Shown: piece after piece, positions 18,877-27,987 of the stretch | How positions within the stretch are numbered: position 1 is the stretch's first letter | Layout of the letters: every line of letters starts with the position of its first letter | NCBI GenBank assembly: GCA_049522195.1 | Contig: JBEKOB010000002.1 | Location: 75,435 to 139,434, forward strand | DNA: 64,000 nucleotides | Direction of reading: 5' to 3' | DNA from: UBA9647 sp049522195 | GTDB taxonomy: Bacteria; Bacteroidota; Ignavibacteria; UBA10030 | The notes under the pieces: generated by a model | What the model was told of the DNA's origin: nothing | Database searches by the model: none | What the model saw: only the letters and a program-made list of their open reading frames with translations | Program-made: the position numbers and the translations under genes

Positions 18877-19046
18877 GAGAAATCCGAAACACGAAATCCT
18901 AAATCCTAAACAAATCCCAAATATAAAATACGAAAATCCGAAGGAGACTCTATTTTTTGGTTTATGACTCTTCGGATTTGTTTCGAATTTCGAGATTAGG
19001 GTTTCGTATTTCCCTCGTATTTCGATATTAGGATTTCGGATTTAGA
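18877..19046. repeat. Imperfect inverted repeat of the CGAAATCCGAA type (second copy)
   Basis: The left arm (about 18877-18943) has units AATCCGAAACACGAAATCC and CCTAAACAAATCC; the right arm (about 18969-19046) has the complementary units CTTCGGATTTGTTTCG and ATTAGGATTTCGGATTTAG. A loop containing TTTTTTGG separates them. It fills the gap between two convergent genes and could also stop transcription. It shares 17 exact bases (18901-18917) with the inverted repeat at 8164-8288. Confidence 0.75.
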
Positions 19047-19067
19047 GCCAGTCTCGTACAGCCGCTC

Positions 19068-19640
19068 TTAGAAACGGTTCCAGACGATGCGATCACCGAC
19101 GGAGATTTTGTGCCGGTCCGTATAGCCCGCATTCACCTCAATGACGAACTGTGCAGGCTTTGACGACGCATAGGATTGTTCAGAGTACGGGGTCGTGTTC
19201 TTGTGAATGGTAACGATCTCATCTTTGCTGTTCACGAAAATCATGTCCAGCGGAAGCACGGTATTCTTCATCCAGAAGGCCCTCGTCTCATCCGCCTCGA
19301 AGATAAACAGCATCCCTTGATTCTCCGTGAGCTTGTCGCGATACATCAGCCCAAGCTGGCGCTTTGACTCATCCTGCGCGAGTTCAACGTCGATTGCGGA
19401 GAGAAAATCCTGTTTTCCGGTCTGGAAACGAACTTCACCCTGTTTCACAAATTCGTACACCCCCGTCTGCGTCGTTGTGGTTGATGGCTGTGTGATAGGT
19501 GCGGGCTTGTTGGATGGCTGATATGTCAGGACCGCGATCAGCGCAAGGATGAGAACAACGGTGCCGGTGACGGCGGCGATGGATTTTGTATTCCTCTTCT
19601 GCGGGCGTGGAGCCTCAGCCGGCTTCTGTTTCTTACTCAT
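19068..19640 (-). CDS. Membrane-anchored DUF192 protein
   Basis: DUF192 family of small exported proteins of unknown function. After a basic N-terminus and one membrane segment (about 20-43, AVTGTVVLILALIAVLTYQ), the domain covers about 80-188: VELAQDESKRQLGLMYRD, the conserved GMLFIFEADETRAFWMKNT, LPLDMIFVNSKDEIVTIHKN, and FVIEVNAGYTDRHKISVGD. The low-complexity Thr/Gln/Pro stretch between is a probable linker. It is followed on the same strand (upstream) by the TIGR03545-like gene 34 bp away, so they may share a transcript. Confidence 0.88.
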   Translation of the reverse strand: MSKKQKPAEAPRPQKRNTKSIAAVTGTVVLILALIAVLTYQPSNKPAPITQPSTTTTQTGVYEFVKQGEVRFQTGKQDFLSAIDVELAQDESKRQLGLMYRDKLTENQGMLFIFEADETRAFWMKNTVLPLDMIFVNSKDEIVTIHKNTTPYSEQSYASSKPAQFVIEVNAGYTDRHKISVGDRIVWNRF

Positions 19641-19674
19641 GAGGTTTGTTTCCTGTCGGAGAGTTATTGCGTTT

Positions 19675-21519
19675 CTAGTTCTTGAAGAGGCCCTTCAGGG
19701 CATCCTGGAGCCCCTTCTTCTTTGCCTGATCGATGCGGGCGTCGAGTTCCTTCTTTTTCCCGTCGAGCAAAGAAAGGTTTTGATTCACCAGAGACTCATA
19801 GGAACGCAGCGGCGACAGCGCGTCCTCCTTCTTCTGGTTAAAGATCTTGTCAAATTCCGCCCTCTTGTCCGCTATGACCTGGTTCACCTTCGCGCGGATA
19901 TCGTTCTGCAGCCGGGCGAGTTCATCGCCGATGACCTTTTTTGTCCGGGCTGCCAGCTGGTCGTCAAGGTCGGTGCTGAGTGCCACATTGAGCGGGCCAC
20001 CGGTGTTCCACATGCGAAGCCCCACATTGAAACCGGTAATTGAGGCGAGAACCTCGCGTGTGATTCGCTCAACATCATTTTGAGGCGCCCGGTCGAAGAC
20101 GAGCGAAAGATCATGGAACACCAGCTTTAAATTTGCATCAAATTGGTCACCGGGCACCGAGGCATCAGCGGAGACATTGATCCTTGTCTTTGTAATTCGG
20201 GAAGGGACAAAATCGGCCTGGCCGAAGGCGATGTCGGTCTCCGGGATGTCCGATGCGGTTACCTTATACTTGTCGATGGGGATGTCGGGCCTGCGGTCAA
20301 AGGATGCGTCGATCGTAAAGCTGCCGCCCCCCGCCTTTGAGCCGGCAAGCGCGATCGTGAGAGGAAGTCCGGTCAGGCGCTGGTTGGCGGAAACGTTCTT
20401 GACCTCCCCCTTCGCGTAGAAATATTCCGGGTTCTGATTCTTGTCCTCACCTCCCGAAATGGCGATCTTCTTTATCCACCACTTTGGGTAGGACTGCTCG
20501 ACAGGAAACGATATGTCCTGTCCCTTGAAGCGGGGCGGCTTTTCGTTGGCTGGTTTTGAAGTATATTTTGGAATGTTCGTGCGTGCAAGATCAGCGTACG
20601 ATATGTACGTGTTCACCTTCTGAAGAATCTCTCTTCCCAGCAAAAGCTTCGCGATTCCCTGAGTGCTGAGATCCGGAAGCCGGGCAAGCCGCTTCACTGT
20701 TTCATAATCAGCTTTCGCGAGGTCATCGATGGCGCCCGCAGAAGCGTAAAGACGATTGATTTGGTCGGTGACGGCTGTGCGGCGATTCTTGAAGGTCTCG
20801 TTGAGATCCATCAGCCCCTTGTATGCATTGTTCGCGTTGCCGAGAGCGGCCGTGATGCTTTCAACAGTCTTGAGTTCGTTGACATTGATGGCCACGATGT
20901 TCGATCGAATTTCAGATATCCGTTGCTTTGATTTCTCAATATCGTTCAATGTCGATTGCCATTGCTGGCTTGCCTCCTGCACCCGGCGTTTCAGCGTATC
21001 GATGTATTGAACGGATCGAAGATTCTGTACGTTCAGAAGGCTATCGATCTTTAGTTCCTTGCGAATCTTGCTGATATCGAACACCGGAGCTTTTTGAGGT
21101 TCGTTCGTCAGAGAGGCGGTTGCGCCCGAAAGGAGTGACGGTTCACTTGGCTTCGGTGGTGGTTTCGGCAGTGATCCGTCGGTGGAGCGCTTCGTCCCCA
21201 GCACGAGCCCATTCACCTCCATTGTTTCGATGATGTACTTTCCTCGCAGCAATTGCCCAAAGTTCAGAGCGAACCGGACATTGCCCGTCTCAAAAACGTT
21301 CTTCCATCGATCATGCGCATTTGCCACCTGAAGGCGTGAGAATTCAATCGCGATGGGTGACAAGGAAACCCTGAGATTATCGATCTCGACCTTTGCGCCC
21401 ACAACGGCCTCGCCGGTCGATTCGAGACCGGACTCGACCCAGCGATCTATAAACAGATAGACAACGAGGCAAAGAACAACAAGAGGAATGAATATGAAGT
21501 ATACAAATTTCTTGCGCAT
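19675..21519 (-). CDS. TIGR03545-like membrane-anchored protein
   Basis: The 614-residue protein has one N-terminal membrane segment (FVYFIFIPLVVLCLVVYLFI), an AsmA-like beginning (EIDNLRVSLSPIAIEFSRLQV, NFGQLLRGKYIIETMEVNGL), a coiled-coil middle (about 150-260) and a C-terminal coiled coil rich in charged residues. This pattern, and immediate adjacency to a TIGR03546-like gene, matches the TIGR03545 family, which is known for exactly that pairing and has no assigned function. The AsmA-like start suggests an envelope role, perhaps in lipid transport; that is inference. Only 2 nt separate it from the upstream partner. Confidence 0.75.
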   Translation of the reverse strand: MRKKFVYFIFIPLVVLCLVVYLFIDRWVESGLESTGEAVVGAKVEIDNLRVSLSPIAIEFSRLQVANAHDRWKNVFETGNVRFALNFGQLLRGKYIIETMEVNGLVLGTKRSTDGSLPKPPPKPSEPSLLSGATASLTNEPQKAPVFDISKIRKELKIDSLLNVQNLRSVQYIDTLKRRVQEASQQWQSTLNDIEKSKQRISEIRSNIVAINVNELKTVESITAALGNANNAYKGLMDLNETFKNRRTAVTDQINRLYASAGAIDDLAKADYETVKRLARLPDLSTQGIAKLLLGREILQKVNTYISYADLARTNIPKYTSKPANEKPPRFKGQDISFPVEQSYPKWWIKKIAISGGEDKNQNPEYFYAKGEVKNVSANQRLTGLPLTIALAGSKAGGGSFTIDASFDRRPDIPIDKYKVTASDIPETDIAFGQADFVPSRITKTRINVSADASVPGDQFDANLKLVFHDLSLVFDRAPQNDVERITREVLASITGFNVGLRMWNTGGPLNVALSTDLDDQLAARTKKVIGDELARLQNDIRAKVNQVIADKRAEFDKIFNQKKEDALSPLRSYESLVNQNLSLLDGKKKELDARIDQAKKKGLQDALKGLFKN

Positions 21520-21521
21520 GT

Positions 21522-22046
21522 CTATGATGCTAGATTTTTGATTCTGTCATACCACTGCACAAGGGTGCTCTTGCTGATCACCCGATAGATTTTCCACTTC
21601 TCGATTCTTGTATGGAGATGCGCTCGGTAGGCGAGCACAAATTGTCTCATGCCAAAATAGACAGGAAGAAAGAAAACGAGACTGATCAGCAGGCTTCCTA
21701 AGACAACCGTGTTGTTGAAACGCGTCAATGGTACGATGGGGGCATTGTACAGGCTGGCCCAGAGTGCCCGCAACGCAGAAATGTCGGCGAGAAAGAAGTA
21801 TCCGACCGCATGAATGAGTGGATCGAACAGATATGCGATGAGGGCAAAAAGCGTAGCCGAGAGAAGTGCCGCGCTGAGATTGACGTCAAGGACCAGGATA
21901 ATCAGCCAGAGGATTAGACCCTGGAGAGTCAGGAACGGCATGAATCCGACCATCGAGCCAAGAGCAAAGCCCCCCGCAATCTGCCGTGGGGTTTGGCCCG
22001 CGCGGAGAATCTGGATAAAGTTTTTGACGATTTGGAGCCAGAACAT
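21522..22046 (-). CDS. TIGR03546 / DUF2062-like membrane protein
   Basis: A 174-residue polytopic protein: FALGSMVGFMPFLTLQGLIL and then several membrane segments, with LFDPLIHAVGYFFL in the middle. This is the DUF2062-like TIGR03546 type, usually encoded beside TIGR03545, as here. Function unknown; the pair probably forms one envelope unit. A TTAATTGGTG-type repeat lies just upstream (22067). Confidence 0.72.
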   Translation of the reverse strand: MFWLQIVKNFIQILRAGQTPRQIAGGFALGSMVGFMPFLTLQGLILWLIILVLDVNLSAALLSATLFALIAYLFDPLIHAVGYFFLADISALRALWASLYNAPIVPLTRFNNTVVLGSLLISLVFFLPVYFGMRQFVLAYRAHLHTRIEKWKIYRVISKSTLVQWYDRIKNLAS

Positions 22047-22066
22047 GGCTAGGCGGAAACCGGAGG

Positions 22067-22096
22067 TTAATTGGTGAATGGTGACTCTGGTGAAAG
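22067..22096. repeat. TTAATTGGTG-type repeat copy
   Basis: TTAATTGGTGAATGGTGAC starts at 22067, about 20 bp upstream of the TIGR03546-like gene. It shares its first twelve bases with the repeat found inside the ALDH16 coding region at 6581. Confidence 0.45.
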
Positions 22097-22228
22097 ATAC
22101 GGGAAGGTGGGGAGGGATTCAAGACGTGCTGGTGGAGGAACGTTGAATTCTCAACAAGAGTAGACCGGTCGGGTATTGCGAGAAATGCAGAGGAAACTTG
22201 AGAGGTCTTACAAGCTTAGTAGAAAGAA

Positions 22229-23395
22229 TCAGGCTGAACGGAGAGCATTGACAATGTTCAGCCGTGCCGCGCGCACGGAGGGGAGAAATCCGCCGATGAG
22301 TCCCATCAAAAGGGAAAAAAGAAGGGAGGAGACGATAATTGTTGGGGAAAGGGCGAAGGAGAATGCAAGTTCTGAGAACGAGCTGAAATTGAGTGTCGAA
22401 ATAGTGAAAAACTGAAGCGTGGACGCGAAAAGGAGGCCCACTCCGCCACCGATCAACGACAGCAGAAGTGATTCGGTTAGGAACGCTGCCAGCACACTTC
22501 GACGGCGGAACCCGAGTGCGCGCAGTGTTCCCACCTCGACGGTCCGGTTCGCCACCGCCGCATACATGGTGATCATTGCTCCGATGGTCGCCCCTGCGCT
22601 GAAGATCACCGTGATGAAAATCCCGAGGATCCTGATGAATCCCGCCATGAGTTCCGACTGTTCCTCGAAAAACCGCTTCTCCGTTTTCGCTTCGAACTGT
22701 TGCAGTCTCGGTTCTTTGTCGAATGCCGCGGTAAATTCCTTAAACGCCTCCGGCCGGTCAAGACGGAAGGTGAGCGTCGAATACGCGTTGCGATTGAATG
22801 CGTCGAGCAACTGATCTGTGTCGCCCCACATCTCGGAGTCAAAGCCACTTCCGTCTGAATCGAAAATGCCTACAACGGTCCAGTTGTCCCCCGCGAAGCG
22901 CACAATATCGCCGATCTTCGAACCGGCAAAATGCTTCTCGATCGCCGCTCCGGTGATGAGTTCACGGGCTCCCCACTTGAACATACGCCCCTCTTTGAGG
23001 CGGACCTGCGGCCTGAGGGTGAATGCCTGAGCCGAAACCCCGCGTACCGTGACGTTGCTGAGACCTCCATCCACCTTGTTGAGATTGATGACGACAACCG
23101 GTTCGCCGGAAGCGATGGGTTTTCCATCGGCTGTTTTCGCAATGTGCGGAAGAGTTAGTATGACATTTGCCGTTTCCCTGTCGATGATGCTCGAGATCTC
23201 TCCATTGGCAGCCTTTCGTGCGACGAGAACATTCTCATCCGAACCGGTTGCAATGAGAGTTTTCTGAACTCCATACGCCATCATCAGCACGGCCGAGAAA
23301 ACAAACACGACAAGAGCGATGCCAAGAACCGTAATACCGGTCGTCAATCGGCGGGTTCCCAGATTGCGGAGAGTATATTTGAGAGGGATCTTCAC
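22229..23395 (-). CDS. ABC transporter permease, MacB/FtsX type (second of two)
   Basis: A 388-residue FtsX-superfamily permease: N-terminal membrane segment (TGITVLGIALVVFVFSAVLM), a large periplasmic MacB-like core domain (about 45-255), and three C-terminal segments including FIRILGIFITVIFSAGATIG and TESLLLSLIGGGVGLLFAS. GTG start. It is the last gene of a four-gene unit (membrane-fusion protein, ATPase, permease, permease), and with the other permease would form a heterodimer exporting from the periplasmic side, as in MacB or LolCDE-type mechanotransmission systems. Substrate unknown. Confidence 0.9.
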   Translation of the reverse strand: MKIPLKYTLRNLGTRRLTTGITVLGIALVVFVFSAVLMMAYGVQKTLIATGSDENVLVARKAANGEISSIIDRETANVILTLPHIAKTADGKPIASGEPVVVINLNKVDGGLSNVTVRGVSAQAFTLRPQVRLKEGRMFKWGARELITGAAIEKHFAGSKIGDIVRFAGDNWTVVGIFDSDGSGFDSEMWGDTDQLLDAFNRNAYSTLTFRLDRPEAFKEFTAAFDKEPRLQQFEAKTEKRFFEEQSELMAGFIRILGIFITVIFSAGATIGAMITMYAAVANRTVEVGTLRALGFRRRSVLAAFLTESLLLSLIGGGVGLLFASTLQFFTISTLNFSSFSELAFSFALSPTIIVSSLLFSLLMGLIGGFLPSVRAARLNIVNALRSA

Positions 23396-23425
23396 TTATT
23401 CTTTGCCCACCAAGAATGAGAGCGC

Positions 23426-24586
23426 TTAGCCAACATGTCGCAGCCCGTCAACGATTTTCGTTGTCAATGCCCGCTGGATGGGGAAAATCGACGCAACAAC
23501 ACCAACGACGAGAGCCGAAGAGGCAGCCAGAATCACCGTAATTGGCTCGATATTAAAGATCGGGAAAAACCCTTTTGGTACCGCGGCAGCAAACCCCGCG
23601 ACAAAGGGGAAGGTGAAGAACAAACCAAGCCCGCCTCCGAGTACAGAGATGAGCATCGACTCCCCAAGGATCAATCCAACAAGATGTCCGGCTGAAAATC
23701 CGAGAGTCTTGAACACGGCGTACTCACGGGTCCGCTCACGGGCGGACATGATCATTGTGTTGCCGACCACGAGCATGATGATGCCGATGATGACGAAGGA
23801 CATGAAATTCATTGCCGTGATGATGGCACTAGCCGCCGCAACGAATCCCTGCTGGAAAGCGCGTTCGGTCTCTGTTTTTGTTTCCGCGCGCGAATTCTTA
23901 AAGAGGCCATCAATCTGATCTGAGATAGTCGCCGACTGTGCCGGGTTGGCAATCCGGACGACATACCATCCCACCTCCCCGGCACGACCTGGCGAATCTT
24001 TCTTCATCTGTTCGTCAAGATATTGCCAGTGGAAGAACATCTGCGTTGCATCGGTGGTCTTGTCGCGCGGCTTGTAGATACCACGAACGACAAACCGCCA
24101 AGTGCCGGGATAGATATCCCCCTCAATCTGGATGATATCGCCGAGCTTGAAGCCGTACTGTTTCGCCAGATCAGCACCCACAACGCATGAATTGCGTTCG
24201 CGCTTGAAACTCTGAAGCTGTTCCGAGTCGAGCAGAAACTCTGGATAGACATCAAAGAGGGTCTCCGGGTCGACCGCCATCCGGGCGAAGAACTGGTTCT
24301 TGTCGATATAAACGCCCTGAAACCAATTCAAATACGTGACCTGTTCGACGCCGGGAAGTTTCGCGACTTGATCCCGGTATGAATAGGGAAGAGGAAAAAT
24401 GAATGAAACAGCCTGCCGTGTAATAAGGCGGTTTGCGGCTGAGCCCTCCACGCCGGCATACCATGCGGTGACCACCGTACGGAGTAAGCCAAAGGCCATT
24501 ACGGCAATGGCAATCGCAAGGATTGTCAGTGTGCTCCGGAGCTTGTGGCGCAGAGCATTTTTGAATATGAGTTTGAAGACTTTCAT
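23426..24586 (-). CDS. ABC transporter permease, MacB/FtsX type (first of two)
   Basis: A 386-residue FtsX-type permease paralogous to the gene 30 bp downstream. It has an N-terminal segment (STLTILAIAIAVMAFGLLRTVV), a periplasmic domain, and three C-terminal segments (FMSFVIIGIIMLVVGNTMIM; LGESMLISVLGGGLGLFFTF; ITVILAASSALVVGVVASIF). ARERTREYAVFKTLGFS is the family's typical cytoplasmic coupling region. Only 3 nt separate it from the ATPase gene, so the two are surely cotranscribed. Confidence 0.9.
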   Translation of the reverse strand: MKVFKLIFKNALRHKLRSTLTILAIAIAVMAFGLLRTVVTAWYAGVEGSAANRLITRQAVSFIFPLPYSYRDQVAKLPGVEQVTYLNWFQGVYIDKNQFFARMAVDPETLFDVYPEFLLDSEQLQSFKRERNSCVVGADLAKQYGFKLGDIIQIEGDIYPGTWRFVVRGIYKPRDKTTDATQMFFHWQYLDEQMKKDSPGRAGEVGWYVVRIANPAQSATISDQIDGLFKNSRAETKTETERAFQQGFVAAASAIITAMNFMSFVIIGIIMLVVGNTMIMSARERTREYAVFKTLGFSAGHLVGLILGESMLISVLGGGLGLFFTFPFVAGFAAAVPKGFFPIFNIEPITVILAASSALVVGVVASIFPIQRALTTKIVDGLRHVG

Positions 24587-24589
24587 CGT

Positions 24590-25267
24590 CTAGTCTTGCC
24601 GGAACTCCCCTTTATCAAGATGCCGGATGATGTGTGCTTTTTCAGCCGCCCTGGGGTCGTGTGTTACCATCACAATCGTTTTCTTGAATTCCCTGTTCAG
24701 CCGGTCCAGCAGCGTGAGAATCTCGTCTGCCGATTGCTTATCGAGATCGCCCGTCGGTTCGTCGGCAACCAGGATTGTCGGATCGGTGGTAATGGCACGC
24801 GCAATTGCCACGCGCTGTTCCTGTCCGCCCGAAAGCTGTTTCGGGTAGTGGCGCATCCTGTCATTCAATCCCACAACCGTCAGCGCGGTTTCCACGTGTT
24901 GTCGCCGTTCCTGCTTTGAGAGTGACGTAAGCAACAGTGGCAGCTCGACGTTCTCATACGCCGTAAGGACAGGAATAAGATTGTAGAATTGAAAGATGAA
25001 GCCGACGTTTGAAGCACGCCATTTTGCGAGCCGCGATTCGTTCAACGTCGCAATATCCGTTCCGGAGACGTTGATGCTTCCTTTGTTCGGTCGATCGATG
25101 CCGGCGATGAGATTCAAAAGCGTTGTTTTGCCCGATCCGGACGGGCCCATCAGCGCGAGGAATTCACCAGAAGGCACATCGAAAGAGATGTTATTGAGAA
25201 CGGGGATTTCGAAGCTATCCCGCCAATATGATTTTGAAACGCCCTGTACCCGAATAATTGGATCCAT
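24590..25267 (-). CDS. ABC transporter ATP-binding protein, LolD/MacB type
   Basis: A 225-residue nucleotide-binding subunit with Walker A GPSGSGKTT near 41, the Q-loop FQFYNLIPVLTAYENVELPL, the signature LSGGQEQRVAIARA, Walker B ILVADEPTGDLD, and the H-loop VTHDP. FNLIPVLTAYENVELPL-like sequence is typical of LolD/MacB/FtsE-type enzymes that power FtsX-type permeases, consistent with the two permease genes downstream. The signature reads GGQEQRVA rather than the common GGQQQRVA. It lies 39 bp after the membrane-fusion protein gene. Confidence 0.93.
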   Translation of the reverse strand: MDPIIRVQGVSKSYWRDSFEIPVLNNISFDVPSGEFLALMGPSGSGKTTLLNLIAGIDRPNKGSINVSGTDIATLNESRLAKWRASNVGFIFQFYNLIPVLTAYENVELPLLLTSLSKQERRQHVETALTVVGLNDRMRHYPKQLSGGQEQRVAIARAITTDPTILVADEPTGDLDKQSADEILTLLDRLNREFKKTIVMVTHDPRAAEKAHIIRHLDKGEFRQD

Positions 25268-25306
25268 ATTCTCTTTCCTGTCCGTCTGATTCTTTCGAAC
25301 GTGGAG

Positions 25307-26500
25307 TTATCGAATTTTTATGCGAGAACCGTTGCCGATCTGCTCCGTCACATTGGTAATAACCTTGTCGCCTGAAGACACGCCCTGCGTCACCTCCACG
25401 AGTGCGCCAAATTCCCTGCCAACAACGATTGGTGTTTCGACAGCCTGGTTCTCGTGAACAGCATACACCACCTTCTTGCCGCCCCGCGTCGCAACTGCCG
25501 TGAGCGGAACCGTCAACATCGGTTTCGCCGACAACGCAGCGACATCCGCGGCTTTCGTGAGAAACAGAACCTTGGCACTCATCTCGGGGAGCACTTTGCT
25601 GTCATATGATTCAAAACCAACCTTTACCATAACGGTCGCTTTCGCGCGGTCTGCTGTCGGGACAACTTTGGCGACATATCCCTGGTAGCGAACGGTGGGG
25701 TACGCGTCCAGCGTAATTTCGCATGGTTGATCGGGAACAATCCGCTCGATGTTGGATTCCGAAACATCCGCCTCAACCTGGAGGGAACCCATGTCCGCAA
25801 TCGTTACCACCGCCGACTTGGAGCTTGCGCTTGCGGCCATCGGGGCGACCATTTCACCGACATCAGCATTCTTTGTGAGAACAGTACCATCAAAGGGTGC
25901 ACGGATAAGCGTGTTTTCGAGGGCCACCTGAGCTCCGACAACGGTGGCTTTCGCCATATCGATGGACGCGAGGACCCGTTGGTACCGTGCTTCCGCCGCG
26001 TCATAATCTGACTGCATCGACACGCCGCTCTGCAGAAGTTTTTTCTGGCGATCGAGCCACTGTGTGGCATCTTTCAGATCGGCCTCGTTCACCTGGAGGT
26101 TGGCCCGCGCCTGTGCGAGAGAAGCCTTCATATCGGTGTCTTCAATGCGAGCGAGCACCTGCCCCCTTTTCACCCGATCCCCCTCAACGACACTAAGGTA
26201 CTCCAGTCGGCCGGTAGCCTTCGACGCAACAGCAGCTTTTCGTTGTGCGACGACGTAGCCGCTCGCGGTGAGGACTGCGTTTGCCTGGGAAGGGGATGAG
26301 AGCGAGGCTGCGGTGAGTTGAACCTCTATAGCAGACTCGAACGAACGTGATAAGAGGATATAACCAAGAACAATTATCAGAATAGCAATGCTTGGAAAGA
26401 CGATAACCCTGAGCGAGGAGCGTGGTCCACGCGACTGAGGCTCCTCATCTTGTGAGCGATTAATGCGTAAGCCGGAGAGGTCGGCGTTCTTATTTTCCAT
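25307..26500 (-). CDS. Periplasmic adaptor (membrane-fusion) protein of the ABC export system
   Basis: HlyD/MacA-type adaptor linking the inner-membrane transporter to an outer-membrane channel. ATG at 26500 (MENKNADLSG) is chosen over the longer frame because the residues before it do not look like a protein of this family. It has a membrane segment (VIVFPSIAILIIVLGYILL), a lipoyl half-motif (GYVVAQRKAAVASKATGRL), an alpha-hairpin (about 150-215), the second half (ALENTLIRAPFDGTVLTKNADVGEMV), and C-terminal beta barrels (VPLTAVATRGGKKVVYAV). No outer-membrane factor gene is adjacent, so TolC-like partners must be elsewhere. Confidence 0.9.
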   Translation of the reverse strand: MENKNADLSGLRINRSQDEEPQSRGPRSSLRVIVFPSIAILIIVLGYILLSRSFESAIEVQLTAASLSSPSQANAVLTASGYVVAQRKAAVASKATGRLEYLSVVEGDRVKRGQVLARIEDTDMKASLAQARANLQVNEADLKDATQWLDRQKKLLQSGVSMQSDYDAAEARYQRVLASIDMAKATVVGAQVALENTLIRAPFDGTVLTKNADVGEMVAPMAASASSKSAVVTIADMGSLQVEADVSESNIERIVPDQPCEITLDAYPTVRYQGYVAKVVPTADRAKATVMVKVGFESYDSKVLPEMSAKVLFLTKAADVAALSAKPMLTVPLTAVATRGGKKVVYAVHENQAVETPIVVGREFGALVEVTQGVSSGDKVITNVTEQIGNGSRIKIR

Positions 26501-26666
26501 GATTTCGGATTCGAAGAATTGAAGGTGCTGGGTGCGCAGATGATACGGGAGAATCCTGTTACTTGTTTCAAAACAATATCCTGGCATACGTAGTTCCGGG
26601 AGTAGCGGACACAAATCCCGCTTCGCTCTGCAGGTCGGAACAGTCGTTGTCAGAGGGTGGTAGTGC

Positions 26667-26840
26667 TTAAAGGTGTTTGATTTTCCGGCCGAGCATCTCA
26701 GTGGTCTTCAGAATGCGCGCTCTCCGCGTCTCGTCTTTCTTCGCACTCTCGATCCATCGCACGCACTCCTTCCGATGGGTGTACGAGAGCAATCCAAAGA
26801 ACTCGCTTAACTTCTTGTTCCTGACAGGAGCCTGGACGTT
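26667..26840 (-). pseudogene. C-terminal stub of a YdeI/OmpD-associated (bacteriocin-protection) protein
   Basis: An in-frame minus-strand stretch ends at TAA (26667-26669) and has no start codon; the first upstream stop is at 26841-26843. It reads KKLSEFFGLLSYTHRKECVR, then WIESAKKDETRRARILKTTE, closely matching from memory the C-terminal signature of YdeI/OmpD-associated proteins. It touches the end of the Kelch gene, which probably replaced the missing front part. An intact but different YdeI-like gene is at 60705. Confidence 0.65.
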
Positions 26841-26859
26841 TCAATCGGGGACTTTCCGA

Positions 26860-27987
26860 CTATTCTTTGTACATCCAAGCGGCGTCCGTCGACTGCATTG
26901 TATCCGTATATCCACCGAGAATCAAGACCGCGCCGTTGTTGAGTAACGAAGCAGTACCATAGTAGTACGCTTCGTCCAAGTCAGCGATTGTCCGGAAATG
27001 TTTCATGAGAAAATCGAAAACCTCGACCGTCTTGCTGCCGCCGCAGATCAGGATATTGCCGCCGGCAAGCTGGACGACCGCAGAGGGAAACTTAAACCGC
27101 TGACTCTCCATAGACTGAATAGGAGTGAACTTCTCTGATTTCCAGTCATAGATTTCAGCGGTGCTATACTTTCCCTGCCAGTCATGCTCGTCAGATCCGC
27201 CAAGGATTAATGTGTGACCATCCTTGAGCAAGATTGCAGCATGCTTGTAGCGGGGGAGCTTCATTGCTCCGGCGGGAGTAAAGGTCCCGGTAGCTGGATC
27301 GTACACTTCCCCTGACGAGAGAACTGTGTGGGCGCTTGATCCTCCAAGCACAAGAACCTTGCCGTCGGGTAGGAGCGTAGCCGTGTGCGCCAACCGCGGG
27401 GTGGTCATCGAACCCGTGGTGGAAAATTGATTCGTCGCCGGATGAAATAAATCGGCGGAGGCAGTCGCAACCACGTCCCCGCCGCCGACGATGAGCACAT
27501 CACCGGTCGGTAGAAGCGTTGCGGTCGAACCACCACGCTCAACCGACATGTTTCCAACCGCTATGAAAGTCTGTGAAGAGGGCTCATACAGTTCGGCGCT
27601 TGCAGTCATTCCCTTCTCAGTGAAGCCTCCGGCGATCAACACTCTGCCGTTGGGAAGCAGCGTTGCGGTGTGTCCGGCGCGGCGAGCGTTCATATCGCCA
27701 GTCCGCAAAAACGATTCCGTTTTTGGATCAAACAACTCCGCGGTGAGAGAATAAATCTGGCTGTGCCCATCGGGACCCTTCTTGAATCCTCCGGCAATGA
27801 GAACCCTGCCATCCCGAAGAACCGTTGCGCTGTGGCTTGCCCTGATCTCGTGCATCGCCTGTATTCTTGAGAGCACGTGGCTATGCTGACCCGCGGAAAG
27901 ATTGCAGGACTGAAAGAAGCAAATAATCGGGAAGAGCATTGTGAAGGAAAGAGACACAAACGCTCTGATGAAGAATGGAGTTTTCAT
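26860..27987 (-). CDS. Exported Kelch-repeat beta-propeller protein
   Basis: A 375-residue protein if begun at ATG 27987 (MKTPFFIRAFVSLSFTMLF), which gives a signal peptide; FFQSCN may be a lipobox-like cleavage site. The rest is six or seven Kelch units with the recurrent pattern HSATVLRDGRVLIAGG / HTATLLPNGRVLIAGG / HTATLLPDGKVLVLGG and DPATGTF-like linkers, so a galactose oxidase-type propeller fold. It is propeller only, with no catalytic domain. Substrate or partner unknown; such proteins are common surface or periplasmic proteins in heterotrophic FCB bacteria. Confidence 0.85.
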   Translation of the reverse strand: MKTPFFIRAFVSLSFTMLFPIICFFQSCNLSAGQHSHVLSRIQAMHEIRASHSATVLRDGRVLIAGGFKKGPDGHSQIYSLTAELFDPKTESFLRTGDMNARRAGHTATLLPNGRVLIAGGFTEKGMTASAELYEPSSQTFIAVGNMSVERGGSTATLLPTGDVLIVGGGDVVATASADLFHPATNQFSTTGSMTTPRLAHTATLLPDGKVLVLGGSSAHTVLSSGEVYDPATGTFTPAGAMKLPRYKHAAILLKDGHTLILGGSDEHDWQGKYSTAEIYDWKSEKFTPIQSMESQRFKFPSAVVQLAGGNILICGGSKTVEVFDFLMKHFRTIADLDEAYYYGTASLLNNGAVLILGGYTDTMQSTDAAWMYKE

